Assembly: GCA_944392955.1 (NCBI GenBank)
Contig: CALXYK010000016.1
Span: 1 to 64,000 of the forward strand
Source of the DNA: an uncultured Alphaproteobacteria bacterium
Lineage (GTDB): Bacteria; Pseudomonadota; Alphaproteobacteria; Rs-D84; CACZYB01
Reading direction: 5' to 3'
DNA length: 64,000 nucleotides
Shown here: positions 26,134-34,387 of the stretch, one piece after another
Position numbering within the stretch: the first letter of the stretch is position 1
Layout: each line of letters begins with the position of its first letter
The notes under the pieces: model-generated
What the model saw: the letters and a program-made list of their open reading frames with translations, nothing else
Databases searched by the model: none
What the model was told of the DNA's origin: nothing
Program-made: the position numbers and the translations under genes

Positions 26134-26904
26134 TTACCTAATATTTACAACAGGTAAAACATCTTTTCTTAATTTTTCAAAATGATGTTTAAATCCGACA
26201 TTTGGATTTTTTGTTGAAATATATAATGCTCCACTATTTGAAAAATGAATAGCAATGATAAAGATTGCAAAAATCCCAAAAATAATTTTTGAAATACCTT
26301 GTTCCCCCTTCAAACAATATGTAGTCGCAGTATAAATCAAAAATACAATATACAAATCTATAACCAAACTAAATGCGAACAAAATCCAGTAAGAAAATGC
26401 AATTTGATATGCGACATATGAAAGAGGATACATAAATATACATGATGCAACCGCCTTCATAGAAGTTTCAAAATTCATTTCTCCTTTGGACAGATAAGAG
26501 AAAAATAACATAATTCCCGCCAAAGCAAATGTTATAAATATTGCATATATAGGCATCAAAACTAAGGCTGATACAGCACCTAACAAAGTTATACTTGCAA
26601 GGTTAAATAAAATTTTAATACCTGCGGTCAATAAACCATACATAATTACTTTCACAATAGCATTTTCATAATTGCCATCCGCTTTAATAGATGTAAAATA
26701 CTTTACAGGATGAAGCAACATATAAACAGCATCAGTTAAAAATTTTTCTATATTAACCTTTTTTACTTTTTTTTCTGCTGATTTAAAATAATCCTTCGCA
26801 GAAGATACAACTTCTGGTTTTATTGACTTTATCTTCTGTTCTACATCGTTAAAAATTTTTGATTTTTTACTATCAGATTTTTTTGCTGATTTTTTTGCAA
26901 CCAT
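26134..26904 (-). CDS. Yip1-domain-like membrane protein
   Basis: 256 residues. The first ~75 are Lys/Ser-rich and cytoplasmic, beginning VAKKSAKKSDSKKSK. Then HPVKYFTSI starts a Yip1/DUF1282-like domain with five hydrophobic segments. This family is broadly distributed with no clear enzymatic role; membrane scaffolding is a guess. The start at 26904 is selected because GGGAG lies six bases upstream; the longer frame lacks a site. Monocistronic, with its own terminator. Confidence 0.65.
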   Translation of the reverse strand: MVAKKSAKKSDSKKSKIFNDVEQKIKSIKPEVVSSAKDYFKSAEKKVKKVNIEKFLTDAVYMLLHPVKYFTSIKADGNYENAIVKVIMYGLLTAGIKILFNLASITLLGAVSALVLMPIYAIFITFALAGIMLFFSYLSKGEMNFETSMKAVASCIFMYPLSYVAYQIAFSYWILFAFSLVIDLYIVFLIYTATTYCLKGEQGISKIIFGIFAIFIIAIHFSNSGALYISTKNPNVGFKHHFEKLRKDVLPVVNIR

Positions 26905-27046
26905 TTTCATCTCCCTATTTTGTTTACATAACAACAAAATTATAATATGATTCATAAAAAAAATCTACAAAAATAAATTCATAATTGAAAAAATTTTAAA
27001 AATATAATAGACTGCAAAACAAATAAATAAATAATTTAGGAATAAA

Positions 27047-28486
27047 ATGATAAAAGTCGCAATAGTAGGAAGACCTAATGTTGGAAAATCCACCTTGTTT
27101 AACAGACTTGCAAAACGAAACATTGCAATAGTCCACAACAGCAGTGGCACAACTAGGGATGTAAAACAATATATTGTAAAGGGATATGATGGTTTTGAGT
27201 TCGCACTGCTTGATACTGCTGGATTGGAAAAAGCACAAAAGGGAACTATTGCAAATCGTATGACTGAAAAAACCTTAGATGCAATAAAACAAGCAGATAT
27301 TATATTCTTTTTAATAGACGGGCAAACATCTGTTATTCCCGAAGATATGGAGTTCGCTCAAATAGTAAAAAGATATAACAAGACTGTAATTTTAATAGTC
27401 AACAAATCCGAAAATATAAACAATTTTAAAAATAATCTAGGTGATTTTTATAAACTTGGATTCGGCGATCCCCTTCCTTTATCAGCCGAACATGGTCAAG
27501 GTATGATAAACCTAATAGAAAAACTAAAATCAACAATCAACGAAATTGAACAAAAAACATCATCTGAAACAGAAATTAACGATGAAAATTTAAACAACGA
27601 AGAATTAAAGGACATTATAGAAATAGTTGAAAAAGAAGAAGATATAGAAGAGGAAGAAGAAGAAAAAGATTTCCGTGTAAGGATTTCTATAATAGGTCGC
27701 CCTAACGTTGGAAAATCAACTTTGGTTAACACTCTACTCAAAGAAGATAAAATGCTTACCGGCAACGAACCTGGTTTAACCCGTGATTCAATAGACACCG
27801 ACTTTACATACAAAGGTCGCGATATAAAACTAATTGATACCGCAGGATTACGAAAGAAAAATAAAATTTATGAAGAGTTAGAACAACTTTCCAATGCCCG
27901 CACAATAGAAAGTATTAAAAACTCTGATGTCTGTATAATAGTAATAGATTCGCAACTAGGTTTGGATAAGCAAGACCTAATCATAGGTAATTATGCGGTA
28001 AAAGAAGGCAAAGGACTTATCATTGTAATAAACAAATGGGATCTAATAACTGAAAAAAAGGAAAAGTTAGAAGAAATAAAGGATAAACTTGCCATATCTT
28101 TTTCTCAGGTAAAGGAAATCCCCGTAGTCTGTATTTCTGCATTAAAAAACAAAGGTATTCAGGAAATGATGAAGGAAACCTTTGAAATATATGATTTAAG
28201 ACGACAACGAATAACAACTGGAAAACTTAACAAATGGCTTGATAAAGTAGTGGCTCAAAATCCACCACCTTTATCACGACTAAAACGCCCTATGAGTATA
28301 AAGTACATTACCCAAAGTGCTACTCGTCCCCCTACATTTACAATGTTTGTAGGTGGAGCATCTGACATACCTGAAAATTACAAAAGGTATTTAATAAATT
28401 CCTTAGGTGAAACTTTTGGATTTAACAAAACAATAATCAGGTTAAAAATTAAAACATCTAAAAATCCATACAAGGACAAAAAATGA
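27047..28486 (+). CDS. der: ribosome-assembly GTPase Der (EngA)
   Basis: 479 residues with two tandem GTPase domains, unique to Der, and a C-terminal KH-like domain; required for 50S biogenesis. Domain 1: GRPNVGKSTLF (P-loop), DTAGLE, NKSE. Domain 2: GRPNVGKSTLV, DTAGLRKK, NKWD. The linker is very acidic, with a run of glutamates near residue 200. The KH-like domain ends with GFNKTIIRLKI. Its last four bases overlap the start of lspA (ATGA), so the two are translationally coupled. Confidence 0.96.
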   Translation: MIKVAIVGRPNVGKSTLFNRLAKRNIAIVHNSSGTTRDVKQYIVKGYDGFEFALLDTAGLEKAQKGTIANRMTEKTLDAIKQADIIFFLIDGQTSVIPEDMEFAQIVKRYNKTVILIVNKSENINNFKNNLGDFYKLGFGDPLPLSAEHGQGMINLIEKLKSTINEIEQKTSSETEINDENLNNEELKDIIEIVEKEEDIEEEEEEKDFRVRISIIGRPNVGKSTLVNTLLKEDKMLTGNEPGLTRDSIDTDFTYKGRDIKLIDTAGLRKKNKIYEELEQLSNARTIESIKNSDVCIIVIDSQLGLDKQDLIIGNYAVKEGKGLIIVINKWDLITEKKEKLEEIKDKLAISFSQVKEIPVVCISALKNKGIQEMMKETFEIYDLRRQRITTGKLNKWLDKVVAQNPPPLSRLKRPMSIKYITQSATRPPTFTMFVGGASDIPENYKRYLINSLGETFGFNKTIIRLKIKTSKNPYKDKK

Positions 28487-29007
28487 TAAATAAAATAAAA
28501 GAAATATTCAAAAAAACTTGGTTTTTAATTTTAATATTTTTCTTAATTGATTTTATAACAAAAACCATAATATTGGAACAAACCCCATTCCCACTATCTT
28601 TATATGGAAATCATAAGGAATTATACCCAAGCATATTTCCTATCTCATCACCATTTTCATTTTTTAACATAGTCTTAGTTTGGAATAATGGCGTAAGTTT
28701 TTCAATGTTTTCCAATGATACTATCATAGGAAGATATATTTTAATTTTACTTTCTTGTATAATCACAGGCTATATAATTTACTTATTTAAACAAGAGAAA
28801 GACAAAATAAACAAATTTGCATTTATTTTAATAATAAGTGGAGCCCTAGGCAATATAAGCGATCGTATAAGATATGGTGCAGTAATTGACTTTTTGGACT
28901 TCCACATAAATTCATATCATTGGCCTGCATTTAACCTTGCTGATACATTTATTTGTATAGGTGTTGCAACAATAATAATAAATTCTATAAAAAATCATAA
29001 AAAATAA
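28483..29007 (+). CDS. lspA: lipoprotein signal peptidase (signal peptidase II)
   Basis: 174 residues, four membrane helices. The catalytic aspartates are in GNISDRIRYG and FNLADTFI, and the conserved VWNNGVSFSMF segment is present. It cleaves lipid-modified prolipoproteins before the Cys; substrates in this window include the lipoproteins at 214, 9727 and 30702. Coupled to der. Convergent with the cytidylyltransferase. Confidence 0.94.
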   Translation: MINKIKEIFKKTWFLILIFFLIDFITKTIILEQTPFPLSLYGNHKELYPSIFPISSPFSFFNIVLVWNNGVSFSMFSNDTIIGRYILILLSCIITGYIIYLFKQEKDKINKFAFILIISGALGNISDRIRYGAVIDFLDFHINSYHWPAFNLADTFICIGVATIIINSIKNHKK

Positions 29008-29014
29008 AAATTTA

Positions 29015-29404
29015 TTATTTTGTATTAAGCATATTTTTAACCTTAGTAGAAGATATATCCGGAGTCCGTGGCAAATAAACTACTTCACATAAATCAGACA
29101 GGAAATCAAACTTTCCCGTCCAATCACTACCCATTACAAAAATATCTGCATTATACTTAATGACATCTTCCCTCTTTTGTTCCCAAGAAGATTCTGGAAT
29201 AACCAAATCAACATACCTAACCGATTCCAAAATCATTTTTCTTTGTTCAAAGGTATAAAAAGATTCTTTGTGTTTCATCTTATTAAATTCATCACTGGAA
29301 CAGGCAACTATTAAATAATCACCCAATGCCTTCGCCCGTTTCAAAAGATTTATATGTCCATAGTGTAAAACATCAAAAGTTCCATAAGTAATCACTCTTT
29401 TCAT
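29015..29404 (-). CDS. glycerol-3-phosphate cytidylyltransferase-like protein (TagD family)
   Basis: 129 residues, matching TagD. Nucleotidyltransferase signature GTFDVLHYGH (HxGH), then the RTPDISSTKV motif corresponding to RTxGISTT. It would form CDP-glycerol or a related CDP-alcohol from CTP and a phospho-alcohol. It follows the LicD gene by 9 bases, suggesting that the CDP product is the donor for the LicD-type transferase in decorating a surface glycan. The exact alcohol is not determined; CDP-ethanolamine or CDP-ribitol branches cannot be ruled out. Confidence 0.85.
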   Translation of the reverse strand: MKRVITYGTFDVLHYGHINLLKRAKALGDYLIVACSSDEFNKMKHKESFYTFEQRKMILESVRYVDLVIPESSWEQKREDVIKYNADIFVMGSDWTGKFDFLSDLCEVVYLPRTPDISSTKVKNMLNTK

Positions 29405-29413
29405 TTTTCACAC

Positions 29414-30346
29414 CTATAAATCCCTAAATTGTTTTATCTTTAACATATCTTCCAAAGATAATTTTTTAATATTAAAATGATAATGTAAAACATCAGGCAA
29501 TTTCATATAATCACCATAAATACAGGTCAAATATATTTCTGAATTAGCCGGAGCAAAAAATTTACTCCCCTCAAATTCAATTTCTTTTAATGGAAAAATA
29601 TCTTTGTAATCAAAGGCTATACAATTCCAATAATGAAGAAAATCTATGCCATAAAAAATCGTTGCCTCATCAAAGTTTTTAACTATGTTTACACCCGGTA
29701 TTGTTTCTGTATAATATCTTTCATACTTGTAATCATACGATGTCAAAGTTTTGGATTTAACATTTTTCTTATTAAATTTAACCGCCATATTTTGAAGATC
29801 CGATGAAAATTTAAACTTCTCTTTTAATGACATTTTGCCTTCCTTTACATCACAAGGGAAAATATCTATAAATAAGAACGGAATATCCTGATTTACTATT
29901 TTAATAATCCTATATTTTTTCTTTGACCAAAAAACAGCCTTTAAGTTTTTATAAGTAGTTTTTTCATTAAATACCCGCACAAATTTTTTATAATCATCTC
30001 TTAACATAGAAATATCAATATCATCGTCCCATGGAATATATTTACCGGACCTAACCGCCCCCAATAATGACCCAAAACTAAGCCAGTATTTAATATTTTC
30101 TTCTCTACAAATTCTATCTACTTCTTTTAAAATCTTTAATGTGCATAATTGAATATCTCTCAATATTCCCGAAGCAGGTGGAATTTTATCAACAGCCAAA
30201 GACATTTTAAATAAATCTGATAAATCTTTTAATTCATATGCAACTGAATTTCTAATAAACTTTGTATGTAAATTTTTTCTAAGTCTATCTCTACGCATCT
30301 GAGACGGCACAAACAAACACACAAAATTGATAAAAAGTTTTTTCAT
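29414..30346 (-). CDS. LicD-family phosphotransferase
   Basis: 310 residues. The LicD/fukutin-related nucleotidyltransferase fold is shown by YWLSFGSLLGAVRSGKYIPWDDDIDISM, with the GSLLG, DDDID metal-binding aspartates. LicD enzymes move phosphocholine, and eukaryotic relatives ribitol-phosphate or glycerol-phosphate, from a CDP donor to a sugar. The tandem TagD-like gene suggests a glycerol-phosphate-type donor here. The N-terminus is basic and slightly hydrophobic, without a clear signal. The gene is preceded by a structured RNA with terminator, possibly controlling it. Confidence 0.82.
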   Translation of the reverse strand: MKKLFINFVCLFVPSQMRRDRLRKNLHTKFIRNSVAYELKDLSDLFKMSLAVDKIPPASGILRDIQLCTLKILKEVDRICREENIKYWLSFGSLLGAVRSGKYIPWDDDIDISMLRDDYKKFVRVFNEKTTYKNLKAVFWSKKKYRIIKIVNQDIPFLFIDIFPCDVKEGKMSLKEKFKFSSDLQNMAVKFNKKNVKSKTLTSYDYKYERYYTETIPGVNIVKNFDEATIFYGIDFLHYWNCIAFDYKDIFPLKEIEFEGSKFFAPANSEIYLTCIYGDYMKLPDVLHYHFNIKKLSLEDMLKIKQFRDL

Positions 30347-30391
30347 TTTATACTCCTAAATATTCTAAAAGTTAATATAAGGATTCAAAAG

Positions 30392-30411
30392 AAAAACCAT
30401 TTAAATAATGG
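30392..30411 (-). terminator. terminator at the 3' end of structured RNA B
   Basis: CCATT (30397-30401) and AATGG (30407-30411) form a short stem. The minus strand continues with TTTTT. It lies about 45 bases before the LicD start codon. Confidence 0.65.
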
Positions 30412-30615
30412 CGGGGAGTTCGCAAATCATATCTGTCGAGATGACTTCTTTGGTCTTTAAGGGGAAACCCTCTGAACATACACCAAAGACTCCCCTTAAA
30501 TACAGGGGATTTATAACGAAGCATAACCTTGCATTATGCTCCGCGACAGATAAAAGACTTGCGACAGTCCGTATTCTCTTGAATACTACTTTAATAGACA
30601 ATAACTATCAAAGAT
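30392..30615 (-). ncRNA. structured RNA B (small RNA or attenuated leader of licD)
   Basis: On the minus strand a hairpin (GTATTC-AAGA-GAATAC) precedes two long-range helices: a six-pair helix joins 30559-30564 to 30420-30425, and an eight-pair helix joins 30544-30551 to 30431-30438. Inside is a seven-pair hairpin (30520-30526/30534-30540). Two mutually exclusive helices are also possible: ten pairs, 30456-30465 with 30491-30500, and seven pairs, 30448-30454 with 30482-30488. Alternatives of this kind are typical of regulatory RNAs. After the last helix comes CGAACTCCCC, nearly the same as in RNA A. A good promoter and a terminator bound the unit (about 225 bases). Not SRP RNA, RNase P RNA or tmRNA by eye; 6S RNA was considered but not supported. 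Confidence 0.6.
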
Positions 30616-30621
30616 GCGATT

Positions 30622-30649
30622 ATTTTAGCATAACATAACGAATTTGCAA
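30622..30649 (-). promoter_or_regulatory. promoter of structured RNA B
   Basis: Minus-strand TTGCAA (30644-30649), 16 bases, TAAAAT (30622-30627). It begins right behind the rlpA terminator. Confidence 0.6.
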
Positions 30650-30652
30650 GAA

Positions 30653-30678
30653 AAAAGGAGATATAACTATCTCCTTTT
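30653..30678 (-). terminator. terminator of rlpA
   Basis: Ten-pair stem AAAAGGAGAT/ATCTCCTTTT with a six-base loop and T run on the minus strand. Confidence 0.85.
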
Positions 30679-30701
30679 AAACACACTATATCAAAAACTT
30701 A

Positions 30702-31817
30702 CTATTTCAAATTCCATTTAAAAGCTCCATCTTCTCTCAGTATAACACGAGAACCTTTAATTCCGGAATCATCAACTGCTTTTTGCACTTTTTCGGCCTC
30801 TTCTTTGGTAGAAAATTCACCAAGTCTAACCTTGTAAAGTGTATTTCCATTAACAACAGACTTGAAAATCTTCACTGTTCCAAAATTAACTAACTTATTT
30901 TTCAAAGCTTCCGCCTTTTCATAAGTTGAATAAGCGGCTACTTGAACAAAATAATCTCCTTGTGTTTGTGTTGATGAAGGTTGAGCTACTGTATTTGTTT
31001 GTTGATTACCAACCGCACCAACAACAGGTGCAGGTGCAGTATTTACAACTTCTGGCTTGCTTGCCTCTACCTTATTTTCAACAGGAGCCTGTTTTTGAAT
31101 AGCATCAGAAGAATAAGACATATTCAAAGGATAAATATCAGTATTTTGTCCTGCAATTGCAAGTTCCTTTAATTTCTTACTTTCCTCAGGCAAAATTTCC
31201 ACCCTAACCTTTGCAGTGCCTTTTTCTTTTATTCCCAACACATCAGCCGCTGCCGAAGATAAATCTATAATTCTATCCCTTGCATAAGGGCCTCTATCAT
31301 TAACCTTAACATTAATAGAAACACCATTTTCCAAATTTGTTACCCTTACCAAAGAAGGCATAGGCAATGTTCTATGTGCTGCGGTAAATTTTGTTTCATC
31401 AAACACTTCACCATTAGAGGTATTTCCACCATGGAAATCAGGTCCATACCACGAAGCCATTCCCTCCTCTTTATATGTATAATCTTCATGAGGATAATAT
31501 GAAACTCCATCAATTAAATAAGGATTTCCAATTTTATAACTTCCTACTGCTGCAAAATTAGTTTTTTCCACATCAACTGAACTATTAACGGAATTTACCT
31601 CCTCCATCATAGAAGTTTTATTTTCTTGCATTTCAACCGGTGCACTTTCCTCTGGCATCTGATATGAATCATATGCAGGATCATAAGATTGATCATAAAA
31701 ATCAGTTTCAGTGTAAGGTGCGGGCTGAGTCGCAGAACGTATAGGTACATTATTTCCTGTTATAGAGCAAGAAGCCAACAAAACAGACAAAGTCAAAAAA
31801 GATATATTTTTTTTCAT
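30702..31817 (-). CDS. rlpA: septal ring lytic transglycosylase RlpA (lipoprotein with SPOR domain)
   Basis: 371 residues. Signal sequence with lipobox LLASC (Cys17). An acidic, Pro-rich linker follows, then the double-psi beta-barrel (about 118-210: GMASWYGPDFHGG, NDRGPYARDRIIDLS). A low-complexity region and a C-terminal SPOR domain (about 285-365: FVQVAAYSTYEKAEALKNKL) that binds denuded glycan at division sites complete it. The conserved Asp in NDRGP and Glu in the TSNGEVFD segment fit a catalytic enzyme. Stand-alone, with its own terminator. Confidence 0.92.
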   Translation of the reverse strand: MKKNISFLTLSVLLASCSITGNNVPIRSATQPAPYTETDFYDQSYDPAYDSYQMPEESAPVEMQENKTSMMEEVNSVNSSVDVEKTNFAAVGSYKIGNPYLIDGVSYYPHEDYTYKEEGMASWYGPDFHGGNTSNGEVFDETKFTAAHRTLPMPSLVRVTNLENGVSINVKVNDRGPYARDRIIDLSSAAADVLGIKEKGTAKVRVEILPEESKKLKELAIAGQNTDIYPLNMSYSSDAIQKQAPVENKVEASKPEVVNTAPAPVVGAVGNQQTNTVAQPSSTQTQGDYFVQVAAYSTYEKAEALKNKLVNFGTVKIFKSVVNGNTLYKVRLGEFSTKEEAEKVQKAVDDSGIKGSRVILREDGAFKWNLK

Positions 31818-31872
31818 TTTTCTACTCCTTATTTTTCTTTAATAATAACACATTTTTAGTGCTGTATCAAGA

Positions 31873-32649
31873 TTATTTTAAATATAGATATAAAAATATT
31901 CCCAACAATACTCTATATAAGGCAAAAACTTTAAATGTTGCTCGTTTTACCCAGGCCATCATAAATTTTATTGCCAATAACGAAAATACAAAAGAAAACA
32001 AAATAGTCATAACCAAAGACGACACATTCACAACCTCCTCTGATTTTGCAAAATCAACAATCCCCGCTAATCCTGCTAATGCAACCGTTGGAACAGACAA
32101 AAGGAATGAAAATCTCAATGCTTCTTCTCTTTTTAATCCTAAAAATAACCCTTGTGTAGTAGTAATTCCACTTCTACTTACACCTGGAATAATAGACAAT
32201 GTTTGCATCACTCCTATTAAAAAAGCATCTCTAAATGTTAAATCGGCTATTGTCTTATTCTGCCTTGCAAATAAATCCGAAAGATAAAATAAAATACCAA
32301 AAATTATACTGGTATAAATCACTATTTCTGGATTCCTAAAATCCAAATCTAAAAAGAAAAAAACACCCCCCACAAAAACAACAGGAACAGTAGCAATAAC
32401 TAACTTAAAAAACAAGGATTTATCTGCTCCTTTACAAAATACAGAAACTATAATGTTTTTAATATCATTTCTATAAAAAAACAACACTGCAAACAATGAA
32501 CCAATATGTGCTGCAATATCAACTACGATTCCCTGATCTGATACCTTTAATAAGAAAGGGAAAATCATTAAATGGGCAGATGAACTAATAGGTAAAAATT
32601 CAGTAACTCCCTGTATTAACGACAATAAAATCAAATAAACAACACTCAT
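31873..32649 (-). CDS. uppP: undecaprenyl-diphosphatase UppP (BacA)
   Basis: 258 residues, eight membrane segments. It recycles undecaprenyl pyrophosphate for peptidoglycan and surface polysaccharide synthesis. Catalytic motifs: QGVTEFLPISSSAHL near the N-terminus and PGVSRSGITT around residue 155. Overexpression of such proteins gives bacitracin resistance (family knowledge). GGAGGT precedes the ATG. Confidence 0.95.
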   Translation of the reverse strand: MSVVYLILLSLIQGVTEFLPISSSAHLMIFPFLLKVSDQGIVVDIAAHIGSLFAVLFFYRNDIKNIIVSVFCKGADKSLFFKLVIATVPVVFVGGVFFFLDLDFRNPEIVIYTSIIFGILFYLSDLFARQNKTIADLTFRDAFLIGVMQTLSIIPGVSRSGITTTQGLFLGLKREEALRFSFLLSVPTVALAGLAGIVDFAKSEEVVNVSSLVMTILFSFVFSLLAIKFMMAWVKRATFKVFALYRVLLGIFLYLYLK

Positions 32650-32669
32650 AATCTACCTCCAAAAAATAC

Positions 32670-32698
32670 TTGTTTTATATATGAATTTTTGCTATAAT
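32670..32698 (+). promoter_or_regulatory. promoter of carD
   Basis: TTGTTT (32670-32675), 17 bases, TATAAT (32693-32698), about 70 bases before the carD start. Confidence 0.65.
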
Positions 32699-32767
32699 AC
32701 GGCATTATACAGCAATCTTTTTTAAGATTCTATTACTATTTTTACAAAATAAATAACGGAGATATAA

Positions 32768-33325
32768 ATGGCAAAAAACGAATGGGAAATAACAGTTGGA
32801 GATTATGTAGTTTATCCTACACATGGTGTTGGACAGGTAAAGGAAATTACCGAAGAAAAGATAGCAGGTCTTAACATTGAATTCCTTGTTATTTTATTCG
32901 CAAAAAACAGAATGACACTTAAAATTCCTGTTGATAAGATAGAAGTATCCGGACTAAGAAAATTATCATCAGAATACGAAATCAAAAAGGCAATAGAAAT
33001 AATGAAAACCGCACCACAACAAAAAAGAATTGTTTGGGCGAAAAGGGCACAGGAATACGAAGAAAAAATCAATTCTGGAAATCCATTAGTTGTTGCCGAA
33101 GTAGTAAGGGACTTATATAAAAGGGCAGATCGTGTAGAACAATCTTTCAGTGAACGTCAAATTTATGAACAAGCATTAGGTAGACTTGCTGACGAATATG
33201 CGGCAATCTTCGGGCTTCCATCTGATGAGGCTATCGCAAAAATAGAAGGTATCATGGAAAAAGAAGACAAAAAACAACAAAGCATTAAAAATACTGCTGA
33301 ATTTGACGAAGACGACGACGAATAA
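32768..33325 (+). CDS. carD: CarD/CdnL-family transcriptional regulator
   Basis: 185 residues. The N-terminal Tudor-like RNA-polymerase-interaction domain (VGDYVVYPTHGVGQVKEI) binds the RNA polymerase beta subunit. A helical C-terminal domain with KRAQEYEEKI and ADRVEQSFSER stabilises open promoter complexes. The family is near universal in alphaproteobacteria. The tail is acidic (EFDEDDDE). GGAG precedes the ATG. Convergent with tRNA-Glu. Confidence 0.94.
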   Translation: MAKNEWEITVGDYVVYPTHGVGQVKEITEEKIAGLNIEFLVILFAKNRMTLKIPVDKIEVSGLRKLSSEYEIKKAIEIMKTAPQQKRIVWAKRAQEYEEKINSGNPLVVAEVVRDLYKRADRVEQSFSERQIYEQALGRLADEYAAIFGLPSDEAIAKIEGIMEKEDKKQQSIKNTAEFDEDDDE

Positions 33326-33347
33326 ATAATTTAATCTAAAACAAATA

Positions 33348-33423
33348 TGGTATCCCTAACGGGAGTCGAACCCGTGTTCCAAGAATGAGAATCTTGTGTC
33401 CTAGGCCTCTAGACGATAGGGAC
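33348..33423 (-). tRNA. tRNA-Glu (anticodon CTC), CCA encoded
   Basis: Minus strand: acceptor GTCCCTA pairs with TAGGGAT (one G-T), the D arm is GTCTAGAGGCCTAGGAC, the anticodon stem-loop CAAGA-TTCTCAT-TCTTG gives anticodon CTC, the T arm is CGGGTTCGACTCCCG, and ACCA is encoded. CTC reads only GAG, so a TTC isoacceptor should exist elsewhere. Confidence 0.95.
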
Positions 33424-33476
33424 ATCTATAAAACCCAACACAAGAATAAAGTAATTATAAAAATTTTGCAAGGATT

Positions 33477-34304
33477 TTATATATTGGGGCCTTTTATTCC
33501 ATAGGGATATTCCTCCCTCCAAAAATCTATTTCCATAATTTTCACTAACTCTTTAATATCAGAAATCAAATCATATAATTGATGAGAAAGCAATTCAACA
33601 GATTCGGTCGGAACCTTAAAATATTCTAATAATTTAGATTTATCTACATTATCAAAATTTCCAAAATCTACTTTAACATTTCTATAAAACAATTCTAATT
33701 CAGAACTATGAGGATTATCATCTGCCCTCACCCTTAATACTTTATTTTTCCCTAGCAAAAGGAAAGATAAAACCGACTTTTTTATCAAGGTAATATTACG
33801 CAAAATATCCATAAATCTTATCATTTCATCATCTGTAATATATTGGTTTAAATTTGCATTTTTAATAACAGAACCAAGACCTAAAATTTTATCATCAATA
33901 TTCTTGTAAATAAAAAAGCCTAACAAAGTTTTTTCTGTTAACATTTTTTCAAAATCAGATGCAGATACATCATAAAGTTTTTGAATTTTATTTTCATCTA
34001 ATAAAATAGGTGTTTTTTGTGTAGGGAAAAACCAACAATAAATATATTTTAAAAAAGAAAACAAAATTTTTTCCGTATGAAAATTTATATAATTTCTAAT
34101 TTTCGTTTTAATTTTTTTCTCTGATACTTCTCGTACTAATTCATAGCAAATAAAGATAAACGGAACACTTATTAAACCAGCGGCAATATTCAATATCAAA
34201 TTTTGCCAATTAACATCAGCAATATAATCCACCATAACAAAAATTAAAATACCGACAAATGAACTTATAAAAAAAGGTAAAATTCGTAAATATAGTTTCT
34301 GCAT
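33477..34304 (-). CDS. membrane protein of unknown function
   Basis: 275 residues. Two N-terminal membrane helices (ISSFVGILIFVMVDYIA and ILNIAAGLISVPFIFICYELV) are followed by a cytoplasmic domain of about 200 residues, mixed helical, with Lys-rich and Leu-rich stretches. No recognised domain. The start at 34304 is preferred to one four codons upstream because GGAGG then lies at the right distance. Single gene, leftward. Confidence 0.7.
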   Translation of the reverse strand: MQKLYLRILPFFISSFVGILIFVMVDYIADVNWQNLILNIAAGLISVPFIFICYELVREVSEKKIKTKIRNYINFHTEKILFSFLKYIYCWFFPTQKTPILLDENKIQKLYDVSASDFEKMLTEKTLLGFFIYKNIDDKILGLGSVIKNANLNQYITDDEMIRFMDILRNITLIKKSVLSFLLLGKNKVLRVRADDNPHSSELELFYRNVKVDFGNFDNVDKSKLLEYFKVPTESVELLSHQLYDLISDIKELVKIMEIDFWREEYPYGIKGPNI

Positions 34305-34387
34305 AATTTCCTCCATAATGTAATTATATTAGAAATATGATAAAAAACTATAAGTATAAAATCCCTTTTATTATCCTTAAATTCTAA

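Noticed and set aside
30448-30500. H-type pseudoknot in structured RNA B
   Set aside because: The two helices cross, but the connecting loops (1 and 2 bases) are too short to span 10- and 7-pair stems, so they are better read as alternative conformations.
30392-30615. RNA B as tmRNA, RNase P RNA or SRP RNA
   Set aside because: No tag-peptide frame or tRNA-like CCA end, no GAGGAAAGUCC/ACAGAA core of RNase P, and no GGAAG-type SRP loop were found.
31859-32287. Plus-strand ORF of 142 codons
   Set aside because: It lies antisense within uppP, which has clear catalytic motifs; the ORF starts with GTG and has no ribosome binding site.
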